NCBI GenBank assembly: GCA_028820035.1
Contig: JAPPKI010000047.1
Coordinates: 1-13,999 of the forward strand
Direction of reading: 5' to 3'
From: a bacterium
GTDB lineage: Bacteria > Actinomycetota > Acidimicrobiia > Acidimicrobiales > Bin134
DNA: 13,999 bases
Shown: one piece after another, positions 6,918 through 13,541 of the stretch
Numbering within the stretch: position 1 is the first letter of the stretch
Layout of the letters: every line of letters starts with the position of its first letter
Position numbers and translations under genes: made by a program
The notes under the pieces: model-generated
Seen by the model: only the letters and a program-made list of their open reading frames with translations
Told to the model about the DNA's origin: nothing
Database searches by the model: none

Positions 6918-8375
6918 TCAAGAGCGATTGGCTTCTAGCAAGCCGTTGACAAGTCTGGCTGTCTCATCGTATTGAGATCTCATCACGTCGGTGAAGGTCG
7001 ACTCGTCTACGCCGTTGATCGAGTCGGGTACTGAGTCGCGGGCGACACACCAGCCATTCTCACGGGAAAATCGCAATGCCTGTACTCTAGTTCGGTCTAG
7101 GGCTGATAAATCAGAAGACAACGTGACGTCCGACCTCTCGGACAATTCATGGAGTCTTATCATGTTGTTGAACTGTGAGACGAAGAAGTCCGAGTGTGTG
7201 GTGAGAACGATCTGCATTCCCTCGTTGACCAACTTCGCCAAGAAGGAAGCGACCCGCACTTGCATCTCTGGGTGCAGGTGCGCCTCGGGTTCGTCGATTG
7301 TTAGGTGGTCGACATTGAGAGGGGATTTCAAGAGCAGGAGAAGAGGCGCGAGCTCCGACAGCATCGACGATGCGCGTGCCATGGGGAACCGGCCCTCGGA
7401 AGTCACTGCCATGATCGCGTCGAGGCCGTCCGACCTCTGGTCAACTGCTATCTCGGCTCGCATCTCCTCTTCGAACTTGCGTACGAGTGCAGCGAACTTG
7501 GGCTGTCGGTGCTCCATACCGGGCATAGACTCAGGGAGTTCGAGAATGAGCGATAGGAAGTCGGCAGAGGTGCCGGGCAGAGTCTCTATCTCGATTTGAC
7601 GGATCCCTGCCCTTGCGGACTGCCGCACAGCCGCTCCAGCCAGAACATTGTGACTCTGCATTATTCCTGTGCGGTCGGCAGGCAGATGGACCGCGAGGCG
7701 AGGCCATGACGCGAAGATTCCTGCTAGAGCGCTGGAGGGGGCCGTTCCCGGATACAACCCGAGAAATTCGCCCATCCAAATCGGCGAGGGGAGACGCAGA
7801 TGTGAGAACGATAGGGTTGACTGCTGTATCTGCTGAGGACTCAGAACCGACTTGAGCCATTCTTCAGGGTCGGGAGGTTCAACAGATATGCCTTCTGAGT
7901 CGAATCGTATCTCAATTCGCCAATCGGGCATTGAGCTAGATATACGCAGATAGCAGTCAGCAGCGTGGCGACTCGGTGTTCGCCGTCTTAGGCGTGAGTA
8001 CTCCGCTCCGAACGCATAGCCAACGGAGTGGCGAACACTGGCACCATAATTTCGAAGTGCCTGGCTAGTGGCCCCTTTTGCCCAACGCATGCTGGCCTTG
8101 CTGGGCACAAAGTCCAGGGTGTCCAATGTCGATGGGTCATCCTCTTGGGCATTCAGTACTTTCGTGATCCAGTCTTCGACCTCCGACGGCACGTCTTCCT
8201 CGCGCCCGTGTCGCCACCTCGGCCAAGATGGGGAGGGGTTTAGAACACGGTGCAGCACGGTGGCGAGAAAGGTCTTGCCCGTGTTGTTCTCTCCGATCAG
8301 CAGCGTGAGGTCGGCCAGATCCAGTTCAGCCGCTCGAAGGGGCCCGAGATTGGATAGCTCTAGCGAGACGCTCAC
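6918..8375 (-). CDS. AAA/ABC-type ATPase (OLD/RecF-like), putative defence ATPase
   Basis: This is a 485-residue protein starting with GTG (VSVSLELSNL...). The N-terminal Walker A GENNTGKT (28-35) directly follows a LTLLI strand, as in AAA_15/AAA_21 and RecF/OLD proteins. A degenerate ABC signature-like segment lies at about 334-345 (RASSMLSELAPL), the Walker B LTIDEPEAHLHP is at 358-369 and the switch histidine motif TTHSD at 392-396. The middle region (about 60-330) is the variable insert of this class. No TOPRIM domain follows; only about 90 residues remain after the switch. A separate D...ExK protein is encoded immediately downstream, which may supply the nuclease activity. Comparable ATPase plus effector pairs (Septu, PARIS, Gabija) act against phages; membership in any of these is not supported here. 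The role is inferred. Confidence 0.87.
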   Translation of the reverse strand: MSVSLELSNLGPLRAAELDLADLTLLIGENNTGKTFLATVLHRVLNPSPSWPRWRHGREEDVPSEVEDWITKVLNAQEDDPSTLDTLDFVPSKASMRWAKGATSQALRNYGASVRHSVGYAFGAEYSRLRRRTPSRHAADCYLRISSSMPDWRIEIRFDSEGISVEPPDPEEWLKSVLSPQQIQQSTLSFSHLRLPSPIWMGEFLGLYPGTAPSSALAGIFASWPRLAVHLPADRTGIMQSHNVLAGAAVRQSARAGIRQIEIETLPGTSADFLSLILELPESMPGMEHRQPKFAALVRKFEEEMRAEIAVDQRSDGLDAIMAVTSEGRFPMARASSMLSELAPLLLLLKSPLNVDHLTIDEPEAHLHPEMQVRVASFLAKLVNEGMQIVLTTHSDFFVSQFNNMIRLHELSERSDVTLSSDLSALDRTRVQALRFSRENGWCVARDSVPDSINGVDESTFTDVMRSQYDETARLVNGLLEANRS

Positions 8376-8548
8376 CCAACCAGACTAGCCCCCCACGACC
8401 TCCACCCGGTCAGCGAGCCCTGCCGTTTAACCGCTTGGTCAAGGCAGACCTGAGATAGCCAGCGGATGAGACGCGTGTCTCACAGTCCGTTCCGTCCCTG
8501 GCTCGATCGAGGCTCCGTGCACGGTGCTAAGTCGTGTTTGCAAACCTG
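8376..8548. other. Intergenic region upstream of the ATPase, with two small palindromes
   Basis: No gene is seen here. TGAGAC-GCGT-GTCTCA (8467-8482) is a 6 bp inverted repeat with a four-base loop. GTTTGCAAAC (8536-8545) is a perfect ten-base palindrome just past the stop of the 132-residue protein gene. Either may be an operator or a weak terminator for the minus-strand genes. I could not find a convincing -10/-35 pair for the ATPase gene. Confidence 0.35.
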
Positions 8549-8947
8549 TCATCCAATGTCTTCGCCTCTAATCAGAGCGGCCAAAGTGATCGCGACCTCG
8601 TCAGCTAACGCAATCGGCGGCGCGTTCGAGTCCATTGCTTCCTGGCTGGCGAAGAATGATCTATTGGCCAAGAACAGCGCCTGGCAGGCGTTGGCCACCG
8701 CCTCGGGCCAGCGCTCGCCGTGCTGGTGCATCTCACCGGCGATGTGCTCGGCCAACACAAGCATCCCGTCGTAGACTCTGGCTGCGAACGGCCTGTCGGA
8801 GTACCTCGCAGCGGCACTCTCGGCAGCGGCGTAATAGGCGGGCTCGAACCGGGCGTGCAATGGGTCGGCTGGCTCTTTCGCTCCTGGCGGATAGATCGGC
8901 TCGTCGCGGCCCCCGGCGCGGATGTGTCCTTTCGGCAGTTCGATCAT
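8549..8947 (-). CDS. Hypothetical protein, 132 residues
   Basis: I do not recognise this protein. It starts at an ATG (MIELPKGHIRAGG...) six codons after an in-frame TAA, and has a proline- and charge-rich N-terminus (about residues 1-35) followed by an alanine-rich, mainly helical region. That region contains SDRPFAARVYDGMLVLAEHI (50-69) and EAVANACQALFLANRSFF (82-99). There is no signal peptide, membrane segment or known catalytic motif. Amino acid use and high third-position G+C support a true gene. It is read in the same direction as the ATPase gene with a 173-base gap containing palindromes, so it may be independent. Interestingly, a short plus-strand frame at 9059 begins with MELPKG, echoing its own start; this may be chance. 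Confidence 0.6.
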   Translation of the reverse strand: MIELPKGHIRAGGRDEPIYPPGAKEPADPLHARFEPAYYAAAESAAARYSDRPFAARVYDGMLVLAEHIAGEMHQHGERWPEAVANACQALFLANRSFFASQEAMDSNAPPIALADEVAITLAALIRGEDIG

Positions 8948-9319
8948 TGCGATGCCTGGACTTTACTGAGCTAGCGCCATCGCTGCGACATCCGCTCCGT
9001 TCCGTGAGACGGTCGAGTACTGCTATCGACGTGCTCCCGCTCCGCGAGAAGTCGCCTGATGGAGCTGCCAAAAGGCTGGAAGCTGGAGGCCGAGTACAAC
9101 AAGCCGCGCAGGATCGTCGTCGCGCTGGCCGGAGCTCTGGAGGCGTTCGCGCTGGCCTACTAGTCGGCCAGGGATTACGACCGGCACCTGTTGCTGTGCG
9201 AAATGGGCCTCTGGCCGAATACGCGCTCGCGGCAACCGAGCAGGACGCGACCGACCTGTGGCTGGTCGCCGGGTTCGACAGCTTTGGTCGGGCTGGAGCC
9301 TCAAGTTGGCCTTGACCGA
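8948..9319. other. Gene-poor stretch, probably decayed coding DNA
   Basis: No intact gene is visible. On the plus strand a short frame from ATG 9059 encodes 34 residues starting MELPKGWKLEAEYNKPRR and stops at TAG 9161. The same frame continues with SARDYDRHLLLCEMG, and a second frame carries protein-like sequence (LAEYALAATEQDATDLWL and GFDSFGRAG) until 9315. This pattern fits a gene broken by a stop and a frameshift, but I do not recognise the parent protein, so it is not called as a gene. Confidence 0.35.
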
Positions 9320-9420
9320 GTGCAGCAAGGGGCATTCAATGCCTCCTTCATTGCTGTGGCCCTAATAATTTATCGAGCTTGCTCAAGCAGCGCATCATCG
9401 ATGTCAATGGGGCGTTTCAT
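9310..9420 (-). pseudogene. Remnant of a VapB-type antitoxin gene
   Basis: From ATG 9420 the minus strand reads MKRPIDIDDALLEQAR, then a TAA stop (9372-9370), then in the same frame IIRATAMKEALNA, after which the frame drifts. The pattern of a basic start, IDIDDALL, EQA(R) and a later T-MKEALNAAL helix is that of the VapB antitoxin group with a ribbon-helix-helix-like N-terminus. One substitution would restore a Lys or Glu codon at the stop, and a frame change after NA would give PLAALGQGQLEA. No matching VapC toxin frame is seen downstream (lower coordinates), so the locus appears dead. The call rests on motif memory; the exact 3' limit is uncertain. Confidence 0.5.
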
Positions 9421-9512
9421 CACTAACATGAAAGTGCCCACTCTCCGCAGCCAGGACATGCCCAATTTCTCCCCGGCCCGCAACTTCATTCTGGGTAGGT
9501 AGGGCGCGGAAC

Positions 9513-9531
9513 CTCATGTTCATGACATGAG
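9513..9531. repeat. Short inverted repeat over the stop of the truncated Dabb copy
   Basis: CTCATGT and ACATGAG are perfect 7-base inverted arms around TCATG. The TGA of the truncated Dabb frame (9522-9520) lies in and beside the loop. It may be a weak terminator of minus-strand transcripts; there is no T-run. Confidence 0.35.
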
Positions 9532-9735
9532 GGCGGTGGCCAGAACAGAACGGTCAGTGGCGTGGTAGACATGGGCCAGGTCGAGATCCACGATCTTCTG
9601 GGGTATCTCGGGGTGGAACCAGCCGTCGATCAAACCCCAGTGGTGGGGGCTCAATATATAATCCACTTTGAGCCCTTCGAGGGGGTAGTACTCCCAGAGG
9701 TCGACCTCGCTGTAGGCGGCTTCCTTTAGGTCACA
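9520..9735 (-). pseudogene. Truncated 3' copy of the Dabb-domain gene
   Basis: The minus strand carries an open stretch of about 70 codons ending at TGA 9522-9520. It includes WEYYPLEGLKVDY, SPHHWGLIDGWFHPEIP and KIVDLDLAHVYHATDRSVLA. This is the C-terminal end of a Dabb (stress-responsive alpha/beta barrel) protein and matches the fuller gene at the right end of the window. There is no start codon: an in-frame TAG lies at 9738-9736 and the N-terminal half is absent. The detectable similarity stops near 9694, and the kinase-HD gene begins its 3' end at 9726. The reading frame itself has not been broken by stops, so truncation may be fairly recent or the piece may have diverged from a paralogue. 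Confidence 0.75.
9529..9694. repeat. Direct repeat, left copy (Dabb 3' region)
   Basis: This segment aligns without gaps to 13551-13716 at a constant offset of 4022 bases. By hand I count about 20 mismatches in 166 positions, roughly 88 percent identity. It is part of the Dabb coding sequence on the minus strand. The two copies bracket the kinase-HD gene and vapBC. Confidence 0.85.
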
Positions 9736-12338
9736 CTATGAGTACGCGCAGCCTGGGCCAACACGTCCTCTACGAGATCTCTATCAAGGGCGCTCACGAA
9801 GCGAGCGTGATCCGGATGACAGAAGACACGCACCTTTCCGAGAGACTCGTGAAGGTCCGTTCTGAGGCTCTTCCACAAATTCGATTCTTCGGGGGTAGTC
9901 ATTGGCGCCTCATCGATTCGCGCTCTCCGCCGATCCTCCTCCCGCACAAATTCAAGGGGAGACGATGCCCCCGGTCTGGGTTGTGTGGCGTCCACGAGGA
10001 CAAGGATCCTCCGTGACCTTATGGCAGCCAAAAATGTGTTCTTCTCGTCGGGAACGACAAGCGAGGTGCGAGCACTCACCTTGTCAACTTGCTCGATTGC
10101 TGATGCAAGCTGATTTTGAAACTCTCGCTGGAATTCGAGCCTGTCAGTCCAGGAAGTGTTGGGCGAAAAGACGTTCGTTATCGAGCGCCATAATCGCTCC
10201 TTGCCACCCCATCGCGATACAACTAAGACCCGCTTAAATAGCGTTCGCTGTTGTATAAGATTGGCAAGGTCACGACCGTTCTCGCCAGAGTGTTCTGCGA
10301 GCCACTCAAGCATTGCTTGATCCCCTGGATGTAATTTTGTGCTCCACGTAATTCTACCAAGCGGAAGCTGTTGTGGTGCACCATCGCTCTTCTTGTCATA
10401 CTCACCGAACGCTTCAGACAGATCTTTCCTGACTTTCTCTCGAATTCGTGAGCGTCTCCCATCGCTGTCTCCCACAACCAATTCAAGATACTCCCAAGCT
10501 ATACGTTGGAGCATAGCCTTCACGGTCCGGTAAGCGTGATGCCAGTAAACGGATCCATAGAGTGCATACCTCGCAAAGGCAACGGCTTCGGCTGTCACTC
10601 GTCCTTTCTCGTGGATGCCGATGTTGACGTATGTGCCGTTCGTTTCTTCACGAGTAACAATTGTCAGTACTCGCAGTAGGCGTTCGACATCGATGACTGA
10701 TCCATAGGTGAGGCCTAGGTTAGTACTGTCTCTAATGATGTAGTCAAGCTTGTCAACATCGATTGGCCCATCGATCAGTGCATGGATAAGGCGATCCTTT
10801 ACTGTACCTGTTTTGCTTGGCACGTCAGCCTCCAGAATATCGAGGACGCGGGCAGCTGGTACGCCCCATCCAACCTCGCCGGTCGAAAGACGTTCATTCT
10901 CAAGTATTGCCTTGAGGCTCCCCGAAGAGCGAAGGAGAACTTTGCCACGATCCTCATGTGAGAAGAAGTCACCTTCGGCCTCTTCGAGGTCGTGTGCTAA
11001 GGCGTAATGGCCTATGTCATGGATGAGCGATACCACCAACGCAGCAGCGATATCTTCCTCGGTCATTATTTGACGGAACAGTGGATTTATCGGGTCTTGG
11101 TTGAGAGCAGTGAGGTAGCGGCACATGGCTGAGTATGCACCCATGACGTGTTCCAAGCGCGTGTGTGTGGCCGTGGGATATACGAGGTTCAACAAACTTA
11201 GTTGGGTGAAACCAGCGAGGCGCGCGACATGATCGTGGTCCAGAAGGGCCTTGACTCGTGGAGTGAAACGCGTGGTTGAAAACGTTGATGCTTGGATAGT
11301 CTCGGAGCCAAATTGATTGAGTTCGGGGACACGTGTCTCAAGGTTGAAGCCACCCGTGAGTTTCCTTATGTCCTGTAGAGCATCGTACGCTTTAGCGTAC
11401 TTGATATCGGAGAAGGTGTCCGGAGAAAGTCCTAGCAGCGTCTCCTCCTTCTTGTTCTCGCCATCCAATAGGCGGCAAGCCAAGAGTTTGATGTACCGAT
11501 GCACATATAGCGACAGCGGCCTATCTTCTCGCCTATCCAGAACTTCTAGCAGCCGTAGGATCGTTTGTCCGAGAGAATATAGATCCCATGTTGGACTCAG
11601 ATCGGATCGGGGAATCTCACTACGGAACCGATTTGGATCGCTTGAAGCATTCACAACGAACTTGCGGACACTCGGGTGGATATATCCCTCAGTGCCAAGA
11701 ACGACTGTATTTCCATTGCTCCCTTTGAGTGCTTTGGCAAATCCTAAATCGCCTACAACTGGTTGATTTTCGGGCCTTACCATGATGTTGCCGGGTTTGA
11801 TGTCCAGATGCACGACGTTTTGAGAGTGCATATAGGAAACCGCTTCCAAAACGCGCTCAAGCAACTGAACGAAATCGTCCTCCAGGATGTCATTACTGGC
11901 CACATATTTGTCCGCATCAACGACCGACTCATAGAGTTCCATCACATAGTATGGGAAGGCTATTTCGTTATCCTCTACCGCTCCTCTTGTATGTACACGC
12001 ATCAGATACGGATGCGACAAACTGACAAGTTTGTCGGTCTCGCCAGTAAGCAGGTCCGAAAGCAACTGCTGCTTTCCTGGTGAAGGTCGTGGGAACTTAA
12101 GCGCTCGATCTACATTGAGTTGCCGGTCGCACACGCGGAGCACGACACCGCTCCCACCGATGCCGAGAGGTTCAATGAATTTGTAGGAATCGGCGAGTGC
12201 GGAGGAAATCCCGCCTATGATTCGGGACAACTCATCCTCCTCTCCGTCCCATGCATCCTTCAGGGTTGAGCTTTCAGCGTACATTTTCTCGATGAGTCGC
12301 AGGATCTCGTAGTTATTCAGTTCGTCGTTGTCCGACAT
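9726..12338 (-). CDS. Ser/Thr protein kinase fused to an HD (dGTPase/SAMHD1-like) phosphohydrolase
   Basis: This is an 870-residue two-enzyme protein. The kinase domain spans about residues 50-300: glycine loop LGIGGSGVV (58-66), ATP lysine K81 in RALKF, catalytic loop HLDIKPGN (177-184, base D179), and DLG in place of DFG (metal-binding D197). The HD domain spans about 340-560: EH with H397 (HTRLEHVMGA), LIHDIGH with H440-D441, and IDVDKLDYIIRD with D529. These match the four metal ligands of SAMHD1-type dNTP triphosphohydrolases. About 310 further residues, with helical stretches, complete it. No membrane segment is seen. ATG 12338 is preferred over an upstream TTG at 12395 because GGAG (12348-12345) lies six bases before it. 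Base composition is much less G+C-rich than the operon at the left, suggesting transfer. Nucleotide depletion under kinase control during phage attack is a plausible inferred role; cellular signalling is the alternative. Confidence 0.92.
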   Translation of the reverse strand: MSDNDELNNYEILRLIEKMYAESSTLKDAWDGEEDELSRIIGGISSALADSYKFIEPLGIGGSGVVLRVCDRQLNVDRALKFPRPSPGKQQLLSDLLTGETDKLVSLSHPYLMRVHTRGAVEDNEIAFPYYVMELYESVVDADKYVASNDILEDDFVQLLERVLEAVSYMHSQNVVHLDIKPGNIMVRPENQPVVGDLGFAKALKGSNGNTVVLGTEGYIHPSVRKFVVNASSDPNRFRSEIPRSDLSPTWDLYSLGQTILRLLEVLDRREDRPLSLYVHRYIKLLACRLLDGENKKEETLLGLSPDTFSDIKYAKAYDALQDIRKLTGGFNLETRVPELNQFGSETIQASTFSTTRFTPRVKALLDHDHVARLAGFTQLSLLNLVYPTATHTRLEHVMGAYSAMCRYLTALNQDPINPLFRQIMTEEDIAAALVVSLIHDIGHYALAHDLEEAEGDFFSHEDRGKVLLRSSGSLKAILENERLSTGEVGWGVPAARVLDILEADVPSKTGTVKDRLIHALIDGPIDVDKLDYIIRDSTNLGLTYGSVIDVERLLRVLTIVTREETNGTYVNIGIHEKGRVTAEAVAFARYALYGSVYWHHAYRTVKAMLQRIAWEYLELVVGDSDGRRSRIREKVRKDLSEAFGEYDKKSDGAPQQLPLGRITWSTKLHPGDQAMLEWLAEHSGENGRDLANLIQQRTLFKRVLVVSRWGGKERLWRSITNVFSPNTSWTDRLEFQREFQNQLASAIEQVDKVSARTSLVVPDEKNTFLAAIRSRRILVLVDATQPRPGASSPLEFVREEDRRRARIDEAPMTTPEESNLWKSLRTDLHESLGKVRVFCHPDHARFVSALDRDLVEDVLAQAARTHSVT

Positions 12339-12344
12339 GAAATT

Positions 12345-12348
12345 CTCC
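12345..12348 (-). promoter_or_regulatory. Ribosome binding site that decides the kinase-HD start
   Basis: The minus strand reads GGAGAATTTCATG. The GGAG is six bases from ATG 12338, whereas no such site precedes the upstream in-frame TTG at 12395. This favours the shorter, 870-residue protein. Confidence 0.7.
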
Positions 12349-12563
12349 AGAATCTGTAGGTGGGCGCAGTTAAAGAGTCTATCTGTGCGAGGCAATAACC
12401 CCTATGGGCAGAACACCTAGGTCGCCCCCCAAACGGCCCGCCGCCGAACCCGGGCCTTGTCCCTCTACCTCCTACCCAGGCTGCCCACGTCCCTCCTCAT
12501 AGGGCACCGCCGCCGTATGTCCGCCGTATCGCCTCGTCCTTCGGTAGCTGTGCTGCGCGAGAA

Positions 12564-12982
12564 TTACGCCCGGTGCGTGCGGATCTCGTTGTGGACGAGG
12601 CGAGGGCGTATGGATTTGTCTGCCTGGAGGAGTTGTTCCATGTCTCCTTCGTCGGATGTCGCGATCACGACGCTGGAATAGCTTGTCGCGAAGGCTGCAG
12701 CAGCGGCAACGGAGGCGTCGACCACGTCGAGAATCCCGCTGATACGGCGGAGGCGGCCGGCAAGGTGGGCCATGTCTTCGTCCAGCGGGATCGTTTTGCA
12801 CCGTTTGAATGCCTGGTTGAGGCGGGCCTGGGTCGGTTCGCCGTTCCACACTTGCGCTAGCACTGCTGCGGGTACGTGGACCCTGTCGCCTTGGTCATAC
12901 GCGGCATCAAACAAGGCCAGACATGGCGGCTATTGCGCTCAAGCGCAATCAGCGCCCCGGTGTCGAGAACGAGGATGCTCAC
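12564..12982 (-). pseudogene. vapC: VapC-type PIN-domain toxin with a one-base frameshift
   Basis: The gene begins at GTG 12982, in a four-base GTGA overlap with the antitoxin stop. It reads VSILVLDTGALIALERN, with the first PIN aspartate at residue 7. The frame then fails: the coherent continuation (LFDAAYDQGDRVHVPAAVLA onward, to the stop at 12564) is in another frame. Adding one G in the minus-strand TGGCC at 12919-12915 joins the halves as ...RHVW-ALFDAAYD..., giving about 139 residues, normal for VapC. The second half keeps VLAQVWNG (Gln where many PIN proteins have Glu, though this occurs in one subgroup), LDVVDASVAAAA, and a final SDEGD acidic motif. PIN toxins are metal-dependent RNases. 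The toxin is probably inactive unless the shift is a sequencing error or is bypassed in translation. Confidence 0.8.
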
Positions 12983-13170
12983 AGGCCTAGGGTGGCGCGG
13001 GTTTGTGCCTTCTCCTGAGGTGTTATGGGGCCGTGCTCCTGTTCCCAATCGGCGACAATCTTCAGCATCTCCTCTCTGTCGGCTTGCCGCTGTTCATGGT
13101 CGTTGAGCCAATCTTCGTGTTGCTCCAGGTAACGCGCTATCGCTTCTTCTACATCGAATCCAGGTCCCAT
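12979..13170 (-). CDS. vapB: VapB-type antitoxin
   Basis: This is a 63-residue acidic and Glu-rich protein from ATG 13170: MGPGFDVEEAIARYLEQ, then a charged helix and a C-terminal WEQEHGPITPQEKAQ segment that resembles the toxin-binding tail of actinobacterial antitoxins. It precedes the PIN toxin and overlaps it by four bases (GTGA), the standard layout of type II toxin-antitoxin operons. It should bind and neutralise VapC and repress its own promoter. The DNA-binding N-terminus is short and I cannot assign it to a ribbon-helix-helix or AbrB class. It appears intact although the partner is frameshifted. No strong ribosome site precedes the ATG. Confidence 0.75.
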   Translation of the reverse strand: MGPGFDVEEAIARYLEQHEDWLNDHEQRQADREEMLKIVADWEQEHGPITPQEKAQTRATLGL

Positions 13171-13541
13171 TCGTCTTCGGCAACTGAGGCATTCGCGGGC
13201 TGGGCGCAGTCGGCGTGTTCTTGCTGGTCTGACCTGTTCTGGTTGCCCATCGGGGTGGCTCTCCTTGGGTCGGGGACATCGCTGTTCCCTGAGCCGGCCT
13301 ACCCCTATGACACCTAAAGTGGAGCGGCTAATTCGCTATATTTCAGTATCTGTCGATCATATCAGCCATCAAGCGAGAGTCAACCCTGCACATCTCACAG
13401 GCGGTCATAGCGACCCTTGGGGGCCTACCCAATCTGCTGGCTGGCCAGTGCGCTCGGCGGTCCGGTCGCCACGCAGCAGCCATGACCTCGTCGTCGGCGA
13501 GGTCGGTGCCGTCTGGTCAGCTGGGATGCGGACCCTTGAGC
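13171..13541. other. Intergenic region upstream of vapBC
   Basis: These 371 bases hold no convincing gene on either strand. The part from about 13310 to 13385 is visibly richer in A+T than its surroundings and contains a promoter candidate for vapBC. The remainder between 13386 and 13541 shows nothing I can name. Confidence 0.5.
13356..13383 (-). promoter_or_regulatory. Sigma-70-type promoter candidate for vapBC
   Basis: On the minus strand TTGACT (13383-13378) is followed after 16 bases by TATGAT (13361-13356). Both boxes are close to the housekeeping consensus. The expected transcript start is near 13350, which leaves a leader of about 180 bases before the vapB ATG at 13170. That is long for a toxin-antitoxin operon, so either the leader is regulatory or another promoter exists closer in. 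Confidence 0.5.

Noticed and set aside
12339..12395. Upstream TTG start for the kinase-HD protein
   Set aside because: No ribosome site precedes it, and ATG 12338 has GGAG at six bases.
12497..12535. Short repeated GCCGTAT and CCGCC units as a possible repeat array
   Set aside because: Only two or three imperfect copies are present; this is expected by chance in G+C-rich DNA.
13003..13317. Plus-strand frame of 104 codons opposite vapB
   Set aside because: It overlaps the antitoxin gene, resembles no family and lacks a plausible start site.
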